From Fistulifera solaris (lineage: Eukaryota > Bacillariophyta > Bacillariophyceae > Naviculales > Stauroneidaceae): DNA of 64,000 nucleotides. Below, one piece after another: positions 33,886 through 43,219 of this stretch (within the stretch, counting starts at the first letter, position 1; each line of letters starts with the position of its first letter). The DNA lies in the NCBI GenBank assembly GCA_030295235.1, contig AP026164.1, positions 2,232,001-2,296,000 on the forward strand, read 5' to 3'. A model generated the notes under the pieces. The model saw nothing but the letters and a program-made list of their open reading frames with translations, was not told where the DNA came from and ran no database searches. Both the position numbers and the translations under genes were made by a program.

Positions 33886-35550
33886 CTCCCTCTCAGACGA
33901 AGAGGGACCACTTTCAACCCAACCCATTAACTTGTCTCGAAGATAGGTAAATGTTTCCCTAGGCAATCCTTTCGTCATGATATCCGCAAGCTGTTCTTTA
34001 GTGTCAATCTTGTTGATTTTCAATTCACCACTTTGAACATGTTGTCGGAAGAAATGATACTTCGTGCCGTAGTGCTTCGAGCGAGGGGTCATCCGCGGAA
34101 TCGTAGCAAGAGTGAGCGCTCCATTGTTGTCTTCAAATACATCCGAATGGGCAATGCTCTCGACTTGGTCTTCTCCAGTAATAGCCTTAGCAACAGCAGT
34201 AACAAGTCTTCGCATCGGCAAAACATCGCGCATGGCGGTACTCAATGCGACATATTCACTCTCCATTGTACTTAGAGAGCTTTCAGACTGTAGCTTCGAT
34301 ACCCAAAGTAGGGGGCAATTGCCGAGCGTCAAACTATAACCAGTACGCGACTTCACACTTATCGGATCTTCAGGATCTTCAGCACCCCACAATCCGGCAA
34401 AGTCGGCATCAACAAAACAATCAATTTTCAACTCTTTCGTCGGACGCATCACCAAACCACGATCTGCCGTTCCTTTTAAATAGCGGACGATTCTCTTGAT
34501 CGCTTTAGCATGACTTTGTCTTGGCGAATGAGTGAAACGAGCGCACTGATGGACGGCAAATGCAATATCCGGTCGAGAGTTTGACGACAAGTAGAGCAAC
34601 ATTCCAACAACCGAAGCATAATTCCAAGATTCGGCAAATGCAGCACCAGCCAAATCTTTTCCCAATGGCTTGTTTTCAGCAGGCGTGTCGCAAGAATTAC
34701 AATCAGCCATGTCGGTGGCTTCGATGACGCGTTTAATGAGACCTTTCTGGGTCAACTCGATAGTATCTCCACGACGGGTAAACTGAATTCCCAAGAACGC
34801 GGGAAACATCTTTCGACTCCACAGTTAAAGTTAAAACCTTGTCAATAGTGTCAATCATGTCATCCATGCACTTTTCATCGAGACTGAACCAAAGGCAATC
34901 ATCGACATAAGTCAAACAAATAATTTTCTGCACGAACAGGCAAGCATCGATGTCGACCAACTGTTTGAAACCATGCTTCTCCAAAGTGTCCTTCAATAAG
35001 TTGAAGAATCGGAGAGGACTGTCGGACTTGCCGTGAAAGCGTCTTTTGGAGCATCAAAACAGTATCTTCGCCATCGTCGTGAAATCCTTGAGGCATCTCG
35101 ATGTAGCACTCTTCAGTAGGTGGCAAAGGAGCTTGAGCGAACGCATTGACATAATCAACTTGGCGGGTATGCATTCCGTGGACGATGGACATAATTAACA
35201 GCAACCGAACTGTGGACCACTGTACGACAGGAGAGTAGGACTCAAGTAGTCTACTCCTTTTATCTCCATGTCGCCACGAACGCCAAAATCTCGCCCTTGT
35301 ACTTGGTGGGTGTCCCATCCGGTGAACGTTTAAGCCGAAGCAGCCCAAGTGGATTTTATCACGCTTATTCGCGGGTACTGAAGCTCGCGGAATTTTCTTC
35401 CACGTCCCCATCATCTCCAACATTCGAATTTCTTTCACCATCGCCTCTTGCCATTCTCGATATTCGGCAGACGACATTGCTTGATGATACATTGGATAGT
35501 CGGGATCGGAACCTTTCTTTGGCTTCTTTGCACGCTGCATAGCGCGAAAG
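33559..35550 (-). CDS. Copia pol: reverse transcriptase and RNase H
   Basis: The reverse transcriptase begins near YREWQEAMVKEIRMLEMMGTW. It includes VDYVNAFAQAPL (the first catalytic Asp block) and the active-site YVDD at about 34899-34910. RNase H follows: DFAGLWG, STMESEYVALSTAMRD and the DNNGAL block, ending around LMGWVESG. The frame then stays open into the 3' LTR and stops at 33559. Breaks near 35050, 34900 and 34810 split the domain into pieces in different frames. These are probably consensus errors, since the element is young. Confidence 0.88.
33886..33897 (-). promoter_or_regulatory. Polypurine tract of the Copia element
   Basis: On the minus strand GAGAGGGAG directly abuts the TGTCACGG start of the 3' LTR. 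Such a tract primes plus-strand DNA synthesis. Confidence 0.75.
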
Positions 35551-35567
35551 CAACAGGGTCGCGCAAA

Positions 35568-37183
35568 TCAAACTCGCCGATCTCCGAATCCCAACAAGCA
35601 ACAAGGCCGGAATGAATCGACGCAATAAAGGAGAAAGTTTAGCGAGGAATCGGCGCAAGAACAACCGAAGCAACGTTTGTAATGAATTCGTTGAATCTCT
35701 TTGGAGCACGTCTCGCGAGTGGATCGGCGAGGTTCGGCAGGAACAGCTGGTGTCTTCTTCCGCGGCGAACTTGATGGAGGCTTGGCATCCACAGCAACCT
35801 TTGGAGCAGGAATCGGCTCAACCGGCTTTGAAATAGGCTCAGATAATTTAACAGGAGTAGTAACTGTCTTTTGTTCTGGCTCCCTCTGCAATGTAGGCTC
35901 GTTTGAACTCTTTTCAGTTGTAGGCTCGGCATCGGTTCGTAATCGCTGGTGCACTTTGTCGAAATCAACTGGAGGGCTAGCAGTGTCTTGGACGCTTCGA
36001 ATTTTGCGAGATCGCTCTTGAATTCGAACATGCAACTCATCTTGACTCAACCATTCATCATCCAAGTCGATCGGATCATCCTCATCGAAAAATACCTGAA
36101 AGCGAGATGATGCGAAGATGTCGGCCCAAGTCTCCGGATCGACAGAATCATCCTCATTAACGACATTCGAAACAGTGGCAAACCAATCATCAACAACAAC
36201 ATGGAACTGCGCGGAAATCCGGTTTGTTTCTAGGTTCAGAACGACAGGAACATTCGATGCATGCCGCTTTGACAAACCCAAGAAAACGCCCGGCGTCTCG
36301 AGCGAGGTTCAAATTTCGAATCTTGTGCCCATCTTGCAACTGAGGGTTCAAAATATAAGCGGGTGATCCCCATACATGCATATCAGCAAACACTTTCCGA
36401 TCGGTCGTTGTTCTGAAGATCATATCAGCCGGAGATGAATTATTTTCGCCGGGTCCGTAGTTGAAATTTTGAACGACATAATCGATCGCCTGAGGCCACA
36501 AATCCGAAGAAATCGCTTTCGGCCAACGCAGTTTAGCATGTAGCATCGTGGTGCGTGCGAGAGATATAATACTTCCGATCGCGCTCAGCAACAGCATTTT
36601 GGTGGTGAGCACCAGGTCCACTGAGAGTCATCGACTGGTAGTTCGTATCAATTTGCTTTGCGAACTCCTGCGCCCGTAAACGTGCCATTGTCAGTATGAT
36701 ATTGGACCACCGTGATGCCGTGATTAGCCATTGCACTTTCGAACTCCAACTTGGCGCGCAAAGCCTCGCCAGCAGTAAAATTCAAAACGTGAACGACATA
36801 CGAAGCCACTTGCATGATCGACAAAAATAACACCGCCTTTGAACTTCTCATCATCCTTGGTACCACCGAAACCAGAGTAGAGACGACCTCTCGTTGAAAC
36901 AGAGAAGTGATCCATTGAAACCTTCTGGCCCGGAATTAAAATATCCTTCGAGAGAACTTTGGATTGGCGATCGACGGTCAATTTCGCTCCAGTCGACTTG
37001 CGCTTTCCTTTTCCATACATACAAGCAGCGACTTGGGAATATCACAACGCCGCCGCTTTGACTTCAGCAGAATTTCCGAGAGCGCCGGTTTTGAGCAAGG
37101 CTTGAATATTTTTCATGCTTCGGTGAACAAATCGGAAATGTAAGCGAAGAAGAAATTTCTGTGCTTCACTCAAGTTTTGATTC
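35568..37183 (-). CDS. Copia pol: integrase and linker
   Basis: Begins with the zinc-binding GAG-pre-integrase part (LRLHFRFVHRSMKNIQALL, then a Cys pair near 37040). The catalytic core follows, with VIFVDHASG around 36840 (first Asp) and YHTDNGTF around 36690 (second Asp), and a more variable stretch with NFNYGPGENNSSPADMIF. A Pro/Ser-rich linker with RRSTRET leads to the reverse transcriptase. Several frame changes are present. Confidence 0.85.
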
Positions 37184-38176
37184 TCAGCCAGCGGTCACAC
37201 AGTTTCGAATCTTTGCAGCATTGAGAGCAACAGATTGTTTTCGGAACATCTCCAGAGTAGGCAAGTTGTTTTCCGGAGAGTAAACAATATCAAGAAAGTG
37301 GCCGTCCAACAGATCGACATGAATGAGGCTCGAGTCGCCTGAAAAACGCGGTTCGTCGTTTCGTTGCGCCTTCACCAATTGACAGTAGGACTGTGGGCTG
37401 AAGAGTCGGATATTGGCATCGGGCACATGTAATCCAGGGACCCGAAAAGTAAAGCCCTTGCCGTTGGACAGAGTAACAGTCCACTCAAGAGTGCCCGTGC
37501 CGGCAATCGAAGAACCTGCAGCAAAGCCAGACAAAACTTTATCGCCAGTAGTCGGAGTGTAGGACGTGAAGTCAGCACGGTCGAAAGTAACAGCAACTGT
37601 GGCTCCAGTATCCCAAATAACCGGAAACAGATCCGCCATGGTAGGCTTTCCAGCGACATGCACTTGATGCAAAGCAGGGAGGGCATAAATAGACGGGGGC
37701 AGCTTCGCGTACGGTGCAAAGTAGGCTTTAGAGTTGTCTACACTATTATCTCCCTCTCGAAGCAACATCGTCTCACTTTCACTAGCAGCTCCCTCTGGAA
37801 AGAAATGCCCAGTGGGATAGCAAAACAGAAGAGAGTCGTCCAGTAGGTTCCAAGGCTTAGGATGCCCGTTCGGCGGACACGATAAATCTAAAGACTCGGT
37901 ACACAAATGGCCATTGCTGTCAATCATATCCGGAAGCTCCAAGGCCCAACGAGGAATCGCTTCGAAGTCTTCGACGACGTTTGCTCCTCTCGCAGTTTCG
38001 ACAAAACGATTTTGCTTGCGACGGCCGAAAAACACCATCCTCACCATGCTGACAAGACGAATCTTTTGAAGATGAAGAAGGATCAGGAGGTCGGCGCAAA
38101 CGTCGGCTGCGATCACTTGGATGAAACTGGTAGCGGCCATGCCAGGCGGGCACCAAGTTAACTCCATAAACAACAC
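37184..38176 (-). CDS. Copia pol: aspartic protease region
   Basis: An open frame of about 330 codons holding a retropepsin-like active site, VIWDTGATVAVTF (DTGA at about 37598-37612). The flap and second half continue through PGLHVPDANIRLFSPQ, the typical start of the region before integrase. The protease cuts the polyprotein. Confidence 0.85.
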   Translation of the reverse strand: MLFMELTWCPPGMAATSFIQVIAADVCADLLILLHLQKIRLVSMVRMVFFGRRKQNRFVETARGANVVEDFEAIPRWALELPDMIDSNGHLCTESLDLSCPPNGHPKPWNLLDDSLLFCYPTGHFFPEGAASESETMLLREGDNSVDNSKAYFAPYAKLPPSIYALPALHQVHVAGKPTMADLFPVIWDTGATVAVTFDRADFTSYTPTTGDKVLSGFAAGSSIAGTGTLEWTVTLSNGKGFTFRVPGLHVPDANIRLFSPQSYCQLVKAQRNDEPRFSGDSSLIHVDLLDGHFLDIVYSPENNLPTLEMFRKQSVALNAAKIRNCVTAG

Positions 38177-38399
38177 CGGGGGCGCCGAGCGTAAGCGTCA
38201 CTCGCCACATGCTCGTCATGATCGGGAAGAAAGAACCATGAAACGACACGGGAGAGAGATGAGACGCTCGGGCAAAGGGCGTGAATCGCGGCCGAAGACC
38301 AAGAGAGCGACGATGAGCGGCACTTTGGGCACGCAACCACTTCGAGATGGTCGCAGCAACACGGAAATGACGCCACCAAGAAAAGCACTCCACAATCAA

Positions 38400-39980
38400 C
38401 CAGCAAAGAATAAAATGCTTCGGCCGAAAGCTCCAACGATAAACGACCGATAAATATGGACAAAAGGCTCAGGAAGGGACCTCGATCGAAGGTTCACCTT
38501 CCCTGCCGATTTCCTATTCGAATCGCTGTCGGAACCCCAACAGAACTGCAAGGGTGCCGTCCAAGCTTGAGCAACATTAGCGGCAGGAGCGGCGGGCTTG
38601 GCATCAGCGGGCTTCTCTTCTTTGCTCTTGTGCTCGTCGGTTCCATGAGTCTGGTTCCAACGCTTGCACTTGGCTAGCAATAATAGAAAGTCTTGCCGTA
38701 CTTGGTCATGGTGGTGGGCTCGCCGTCCTTCGAGCGCGCAGTCCAACGAGTTTCGGTCGAACCACCGCTTTTCTTTTCGCCATCACCACCGCTAGCCTTC
38801 GGAGCAGCCTTGTCTTTGTTCGCCTTCTTGTCTTTGGTCTTCGAGGGAGGCAGTTTTAGTGCCGTTCGACTCGAATTTCGACTTGAGGGTCTTGAACTCG
38901 GCTTTGAGACTCTTGATAGCCGCAGTATTAGCACTAACATCAGTAGCAACTCCTTTAGCCGGTCCCCAATCGTCCTTCAGGGTGCTGTAGAAATCTTTAG
39001 CTTCATGGAGAATGCGGCGATAGTTTGTATAACCGCTCATCCTTTCAGCAACTTCCTTCGACTTTCCGGCAGAGAGACGCACAAAGTCGGAGAGAGATGC
39101 CAACTTCGTGTGCCAGTGAACACGAACGCCGACCGAACATTTGCACAGCTGCTGCTGCAAAATAATCAAGTGGTCGCTGAGGGAGCTGGTCATTAGCTTC
39201 CAACTCCTGCAAAGTCTCCATCTGCGCATTCGCCCCAAGCAGCAACATTCTCACCGGGAGTTTCAACCAACGTGCCGTGAACTCCTCTCCGAGCTCTGAG
39301 ACACGGCCGAAATGCGTTGGGAAGAACTTCTTCGGTGATTTTCATCCAAACCAAAGGGCCAAAGCGGCATGGCCGGAACTCAAGGAAGTACGAATCGTGC
39401 GCTGGAAGGAGCGCTCCAACGAGTTGAGCAGAAAAGCAGCCGAATCGCTTAGCGAGTTGATCATGTACTGATCAAAGACACCGGACTTGATCATGTCTTC
39501 GAGATGCTTCGCGACTTCGTCGAAAGTGAACTTGCCATGGTACACGAAGAGATCGATGACACGACTGAGATCAGCAGGATCATTCATGTAGAACGGCGTA
39601 TCGAGACCATGCGTAATACAATGGTTGAACGCTTCATCCGCGAGCTCAACAAGGCGGTAGTCATTCGCAGTAGGACTGAACTTGGGGTCGAGACCGGCGA
39701 TGCGATCCTTAAAACTTTTCTCAGCGCGATAAGGATTCGGATCTCGGAAGCAGTAGGGCGTCGCAGGCACAAGGTTAACACTGCGAGTAAAGTTTGCATC
39801 CGGAGGACCACCAATAGCTGGGATAGAACCTTGAACAAGGCCGAACTTTGGCGCGAGAACGGGCTCGGAAAAAGTGGCCTGAACATCCTTTTCGACTTTT
39901 GCGCTTGGTGAAACTGCGAGGCGAGTACCGGCGGTCACCGGAGGAGGTTTCCTGTCATCAGTTTCGCTATCGGAAGACAT
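38400..39980 (-). CDS. Copia gag
   Basis: Starts at ATG 39980 (MSSDSETDDRKPPP). The N-terminal ~200 residues are a helical capsid-like part (LDTPFYMNDPADLSRVIDLFV and following). A Lys/Glu-rich region and a zinc-binding segment YYC, then KCKRWNQTHGTDEHK (about 38620-38690), follow. At least three frame changes (near 39340, 38930 and 38680) interrupt it. The 3' limit towards protease is approximate. Confidence 0.75.
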
Positions 39981-40057
39981 ATCGCGAATAACGAAAGACG
40001 ACAAAAGGGAGTAAGTAGGGCACGTGTATCAAACAACTGCAAAGACTGTACCAGATA

Positions 40058-40079
40058 GTGTGAATCTGGGCTCGTAACC
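40058..40079 (-). promoter_or_regulatory. Primer binding site of the Copia element
   Basis: Directly after the 5' LTR on the minus strand comes GGTTACGAGCCCAG. Its complement, CTGGGCTCGTAACC, looks like a tRNA anticodon arm rather than a tRNA 3' end, and differs at only two positions from the anticodon arm of initiator tRNA-Met used by Drosophila copia. This suggests priming by a tRNA half-molecule. Confidence 0.6.
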
Positions 40080-40530
40080 TCTCACGTATCGACGGACAGA
40101 AACAGAAATTCTGTCAACCAAGTCGCTACGTTTCGCAACAACAGAAGAGGAAGTATCTGGTAGAGCTAAGACGATAAACAGTCAAAGTTTTCCAAACAAC
40201 AATATTATGAAGCCTTTACAAATCCGACAAATGAACAAGGTGGAATCTCACTGGGTGATGGTTCCGCCGAGAATGTCACTGCCATCGGACTAGGTCTTGT
40301 TTTATCTTGAAATTCTGAGCTCACGATGTGGCTCTAACATTCTTGTATCGCGTTGCTTGCAAACCTTTCACGCCTTCACGATCAACCCAAATCGTGCAAA
40401 GACCCTTGGGCCTCGCCCAAGAGGTTACACTCCTGATGCTTCCGATTTGGGGATCGGAATTCGCATTAGGTCGTGCGGCCATATTGGCTGAGTCCCTAGT
40501 AGTCTGCCCGCTATCCGCATTTCCGTGACA
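40080..40530 (-). repeat. 5' LTR of the Copia element
   Basis: 451 bases. It carries the element's promoter by position. It is followed on the right by the second copy of the GTATG target duplication at 40531-40535. Confidence 0.95.
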
Positions 40531-40833
40531 GTATGGGAAATTAAGTTCTTCCTATCAGAACGTTCAAGTCCAATATGGGCGGAATCCGGTCTAAGACTTT
40601 TTCTACTTAGCGATTTGGATCACCGCCTTAAATGTCAAAAGGTTACTAATTCTACAGATATGAATATTGCATTTCGCATACATTCCCCAGTCACCTCGAG
40701 AACGAGAAAATTCCTGTTCAGTCTTTTTAGTCACAATTTTCGCCTTCGTCGTCCATTTTTCAACAAACCATCGAGCATTTTGCTCGAAAAGCTCATCCAT
40801 TCATAACTCGAAGGAGCGTCAAAAGCCAGAAAG

Positions 40834-42027
40834 ATGATGAGTGCGATGAACCCTTCCGCCTCAAGGAGACTTTCTCTCAATGCCAAGAACGAGCAGCAGT
40901 ACGGTGGTCGAATCAACCAAATTTTCTTCATCACGTGCGTCGCGTCCTTCCTCTTGCAGCTCTTAGCTTCCGTCGCCTCCTGGAACAATGCCCGTTCTCT
41001 CGAGTCGACGATGATGTTAGGATTTGAAGGTGATAAGACGAGTGAACTGATTCGACAGCGCCGTGTGGAGGTTGCTCCCATCGTCTCACCGACGGAAACT
41101 CCCAAACACACGGGACGGTTACGTGTTTTATTTGGTATTCTCACCGCGGACTTTCCCAATGATGAAAGTTACCGAAAGCGTCATCGTATGCTTTTCAAGC
41201 TTTGGGACGATCCCCGTGTTTGTTCGTTACCGGACTTTAAGGCTCGTCCGCTGGAAACGCGCTACGAATGTCAACTCATTTATACCTTTGTCATGGCGGG
41301 AAATCCGGACGCACCACCGGTCTTGGTCAATAACGAGCGCCCTTTCGAAGTCGCCAAGCCCATTACTGGCAGATCGAAAGATTTGAACGAGCCTGATACG
41401 ATTTTGTTGAACATTCGGGAGAATATGAATGAAGGAAAGAGTCAAACCTGGATGAAATATGGTGCGGAAATCGCGGAAGAGTACGGTCTCGACTACGTCA
41501 CGAAATGCGATGCAGACTCGTTACTGCATTTGCACGACTTCTTTGAGTGGGCGTACAAGAACTTACCACCGGCTCCTTACAATACGAATGTGTATGCGGG
41601 AGCACTGCGCGACAAGGCCTACTGGCCGCGTCATGAGACCGAGCAAGAACGAATTCGTTTTGAATCGTACTTTGGGCAAAATTTTGAGGGTGTGCACTTG
41701 TACGTCGCTGGTCAGATCTACATTGTATCGACCGATTTGGCTCGTTTCATTGGAAAGGAAGCTTACACGAACAACTGTTCTTACTGCGAAGGGCACGAAG
41801 ACCATGACATTTCCGCCATGGCATTCCACAGTCCTGAGCCAATCAAACTCATGGTGATTGGACGAAATCATCGTTTCTGGGAGCACCCCGTCAAAGGAGA
41901 GCCACGGTGGAGACGAATGTGGCAGCGAGAAAATGCGAGAAAAGCTGGAGTGCCGTTTGAAGGTCGAACGTTCAATTCGAAGAGCTCGTTCCAAGATATC
42001 ATGGGTTACCCAGCCACGCAGCAATAA
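40834..42027 (+). CDS. GT31-like type II membrane glycosyltransferase
   Basis: A single exon of 397 residues. One N-terminal membrane anchor (INQIFFITCVASFLLQLLASVAS, residues ~28-50) with a basic cytosolic tail gives a Golgi type II topology. The lumenal domain follows the beta-1,3-galactosyltransferase plan: RLRVLFGILT, then DTILLNIRENMNEGKSQTWMKYG, the metal-binding DAD in DYVTKCDADSLLHL, the acceptor part VYAGALRDK, and VAGQIYIVSTDLARFI with GHEDHDISA (the ED..G-like motif). It probably builds protein- or lipid-linked glycans in the Golgi. Donor sugar cannot be told. Confidence 0.75.
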   Translation: MMSAMNPSASRRLSLNAKNEQQYGGRINQIFFITCVASFLLQLLASVASWNNARSLESTMMLGFEGDKTSELIRQRRVEVAPIVSPTETPKHTGRLRVLFGILTADFPNDESYRKRHRMLFKLWDDPRVCSLPDFKARPLETRYECQLIYTFVMAGNPDAPPVLVNNERPFEVAKPITGRSKDLNEPDTILLNIRENMNEGKSQTWMKYGAEIAEEYGLDYVTKCDADSLLHLHDFFEWAYKNLPPAPYNTNVYAGALRDKAYWPRHETEQERIRFESYFGQNFEGVHLYVAGQIYIVSTDLARFIGKEAYTNNCSYCEGHEDHDISAMAFHSPEPIKLMVIGRNHRFWEHPVKGEPRWRRMWQRENARKAGVPFEGRTFNSKSSFQDIMGYPATQQ

Positions 42028-42180
42028 CCATGCGCGCGGTGGAAACAACGATGGAGTGGACAGGGTTGACTATCGTCATGAGGCAATGTCTATAAATCTT
42101 GTTTTTGAAAACTTTATGATTCGTCGCCGCATGATAAAAGCTCGAATAGATATGCTTTGAAAACAGTCAGTAGCTATAGG

Positions 42181-42842
42181 TTAGCGCTTGCGTTCTCCTT
42201 TGGTTGCCTTTTTCCGTCGTTCCTCTTTTAAACGTGCTTTCTCAAGCTTCGCTTGAGCTGTCTTTGCTGTTCTTCCTTTTTGTAGTTACACTTTGTTTCC
42301 TTAATTCATTCTGTTGTTCTTTCATGGCTAATTCGGCAACTTGCTTGTTCGTCAAGACGACTTCCTCCTCCTTGTCCTTCCCGTCCTCATCGTCATCTTC
42401 TTCATCGTAACCGTACCGGGCAACGAGAGCCTGTTTGGCGGCATCCTCCAGTGATGCCTTCTTTTTCTCTTGTTCTTTTCTAGTTTCAGTCGTTCCGCTT
42501 CTTGTGCCGCTTGTCGTTCTCGTTCCAGTTGTTCATGATAGAGTTGTTCCTCCCGTTCGTGTTGTTCTTTTTGTCGTTGTTGAAACCCTTTTGATGCTCG
42601 TCCCATTCCTTTTGCAAATCCGTTCGTAATACATTCCATACAGTCGTATCGTCGCAGTGTGTTTCAGAACTCGCTCGTAACAATTCTAAGACGGACTCCC
42701 ATTCGTCTTCATCCTCGGTTAACAACAAAGGAATGAGATATGTGCCGTAGGTTTCGTAATCCAACCCGAGTTGTTCCAGTCGTTGCGACAGGAAGGGTTC
42801 CATGGCTTGCCGTGCTTGTTCCTCCTCGTCCGGGTTGCTCAT
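42181..42842 (-). CDS. CCDC43-like protein
   Basis: About 220 residues from ATG 42842 (MSNPDEEEQARQAMEPFLSQ). The N-terminal PWI-like helical domain, LEQLGLDYETYGTYLIPLLL, matches the CCDC43 pattern LxxLGxDxxVYGxYI. An acidic stretch (ALVARYGYDEEDDDEDGKD) follows, then a long basic coiled coil ending ERRKKATKGERKR, also typical of CCDC43. Function in the family is poorly known. Three frame breaks, at 42586-42588 and 42462-42466 (one base short each) and 42277-42281 (one extra), are needed to read it through. Without correction only pieces are visible. Confidence 0.7.
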
Positions 42843-43219
42843 TCTCAGAGCTTTTTATAAAGGGAAAAGGGTAAGTTGTTAATTATGATGGGCACCCTTG
42901 TTGCATTTGTTGCATGACATTGCAACTATGGAGAGTGACGAAGCACTCTTGACTGAAATCCACTCGTGATGATATCTGGTTTACACTTTAGAATTAGAGT
43001 GAGACGTCCCACACTCTTTCAGGGACTGTGTCTGTTGTACGGTCTGTCGGCTGTCCATTTTTGAATCGTCTGTCCGGTGACGGTCCGGATCCTGCACCAC
43101 CACCGTCCAAGCTTTTTTTCTGCCTCCTTTTTTTGACAACATTTTCGTTCCACAACATCCACCCCATCATTCGTTGACTTGCGATTCTTCTTCGTCTACT
43201 TCTTTCGACACAAGTAACC
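42843..43219. other. Divergent promoter region
   Basis: About 380 bases between CCDC43-like and Pol5 genes transcribed apart. No gene or recognised element. Confidence 0.4.

Larger units (their letters stand above)
33434..40530 (-). mobile_element. Full-length Ty1/Copia LTR retrotransposon
   Basis: Element of 7,097 bases, coding on the minus strand, flanked by the 5-bp target duplication GTATG (33429-33433 and 40531-40535). LTRs are 33434-33885 and 40080-40530. On the coding strand they start TGTCACGG and end CGTGAGA. The domain order gag, protease, integrase, reverse transcriptase, RNase H identifies Copia rather than Gypsy, as in the diatom CoDi groups. A primer binding site follows the 5' LTR and a purine tract precedes the 3' LTR. 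The LTRs differ by a single base that I can see, so insertion is recent. The internal frame is nevertheless broken several times, most likely by consensus errors. Confidence 0.97.

Noticed and set aside
33559-40004. Calling the Copia element a dead relic because of frame changes
   Set aside because: LTRs are almost identical and the same kind of breaks is seen in essential host genes nearby.
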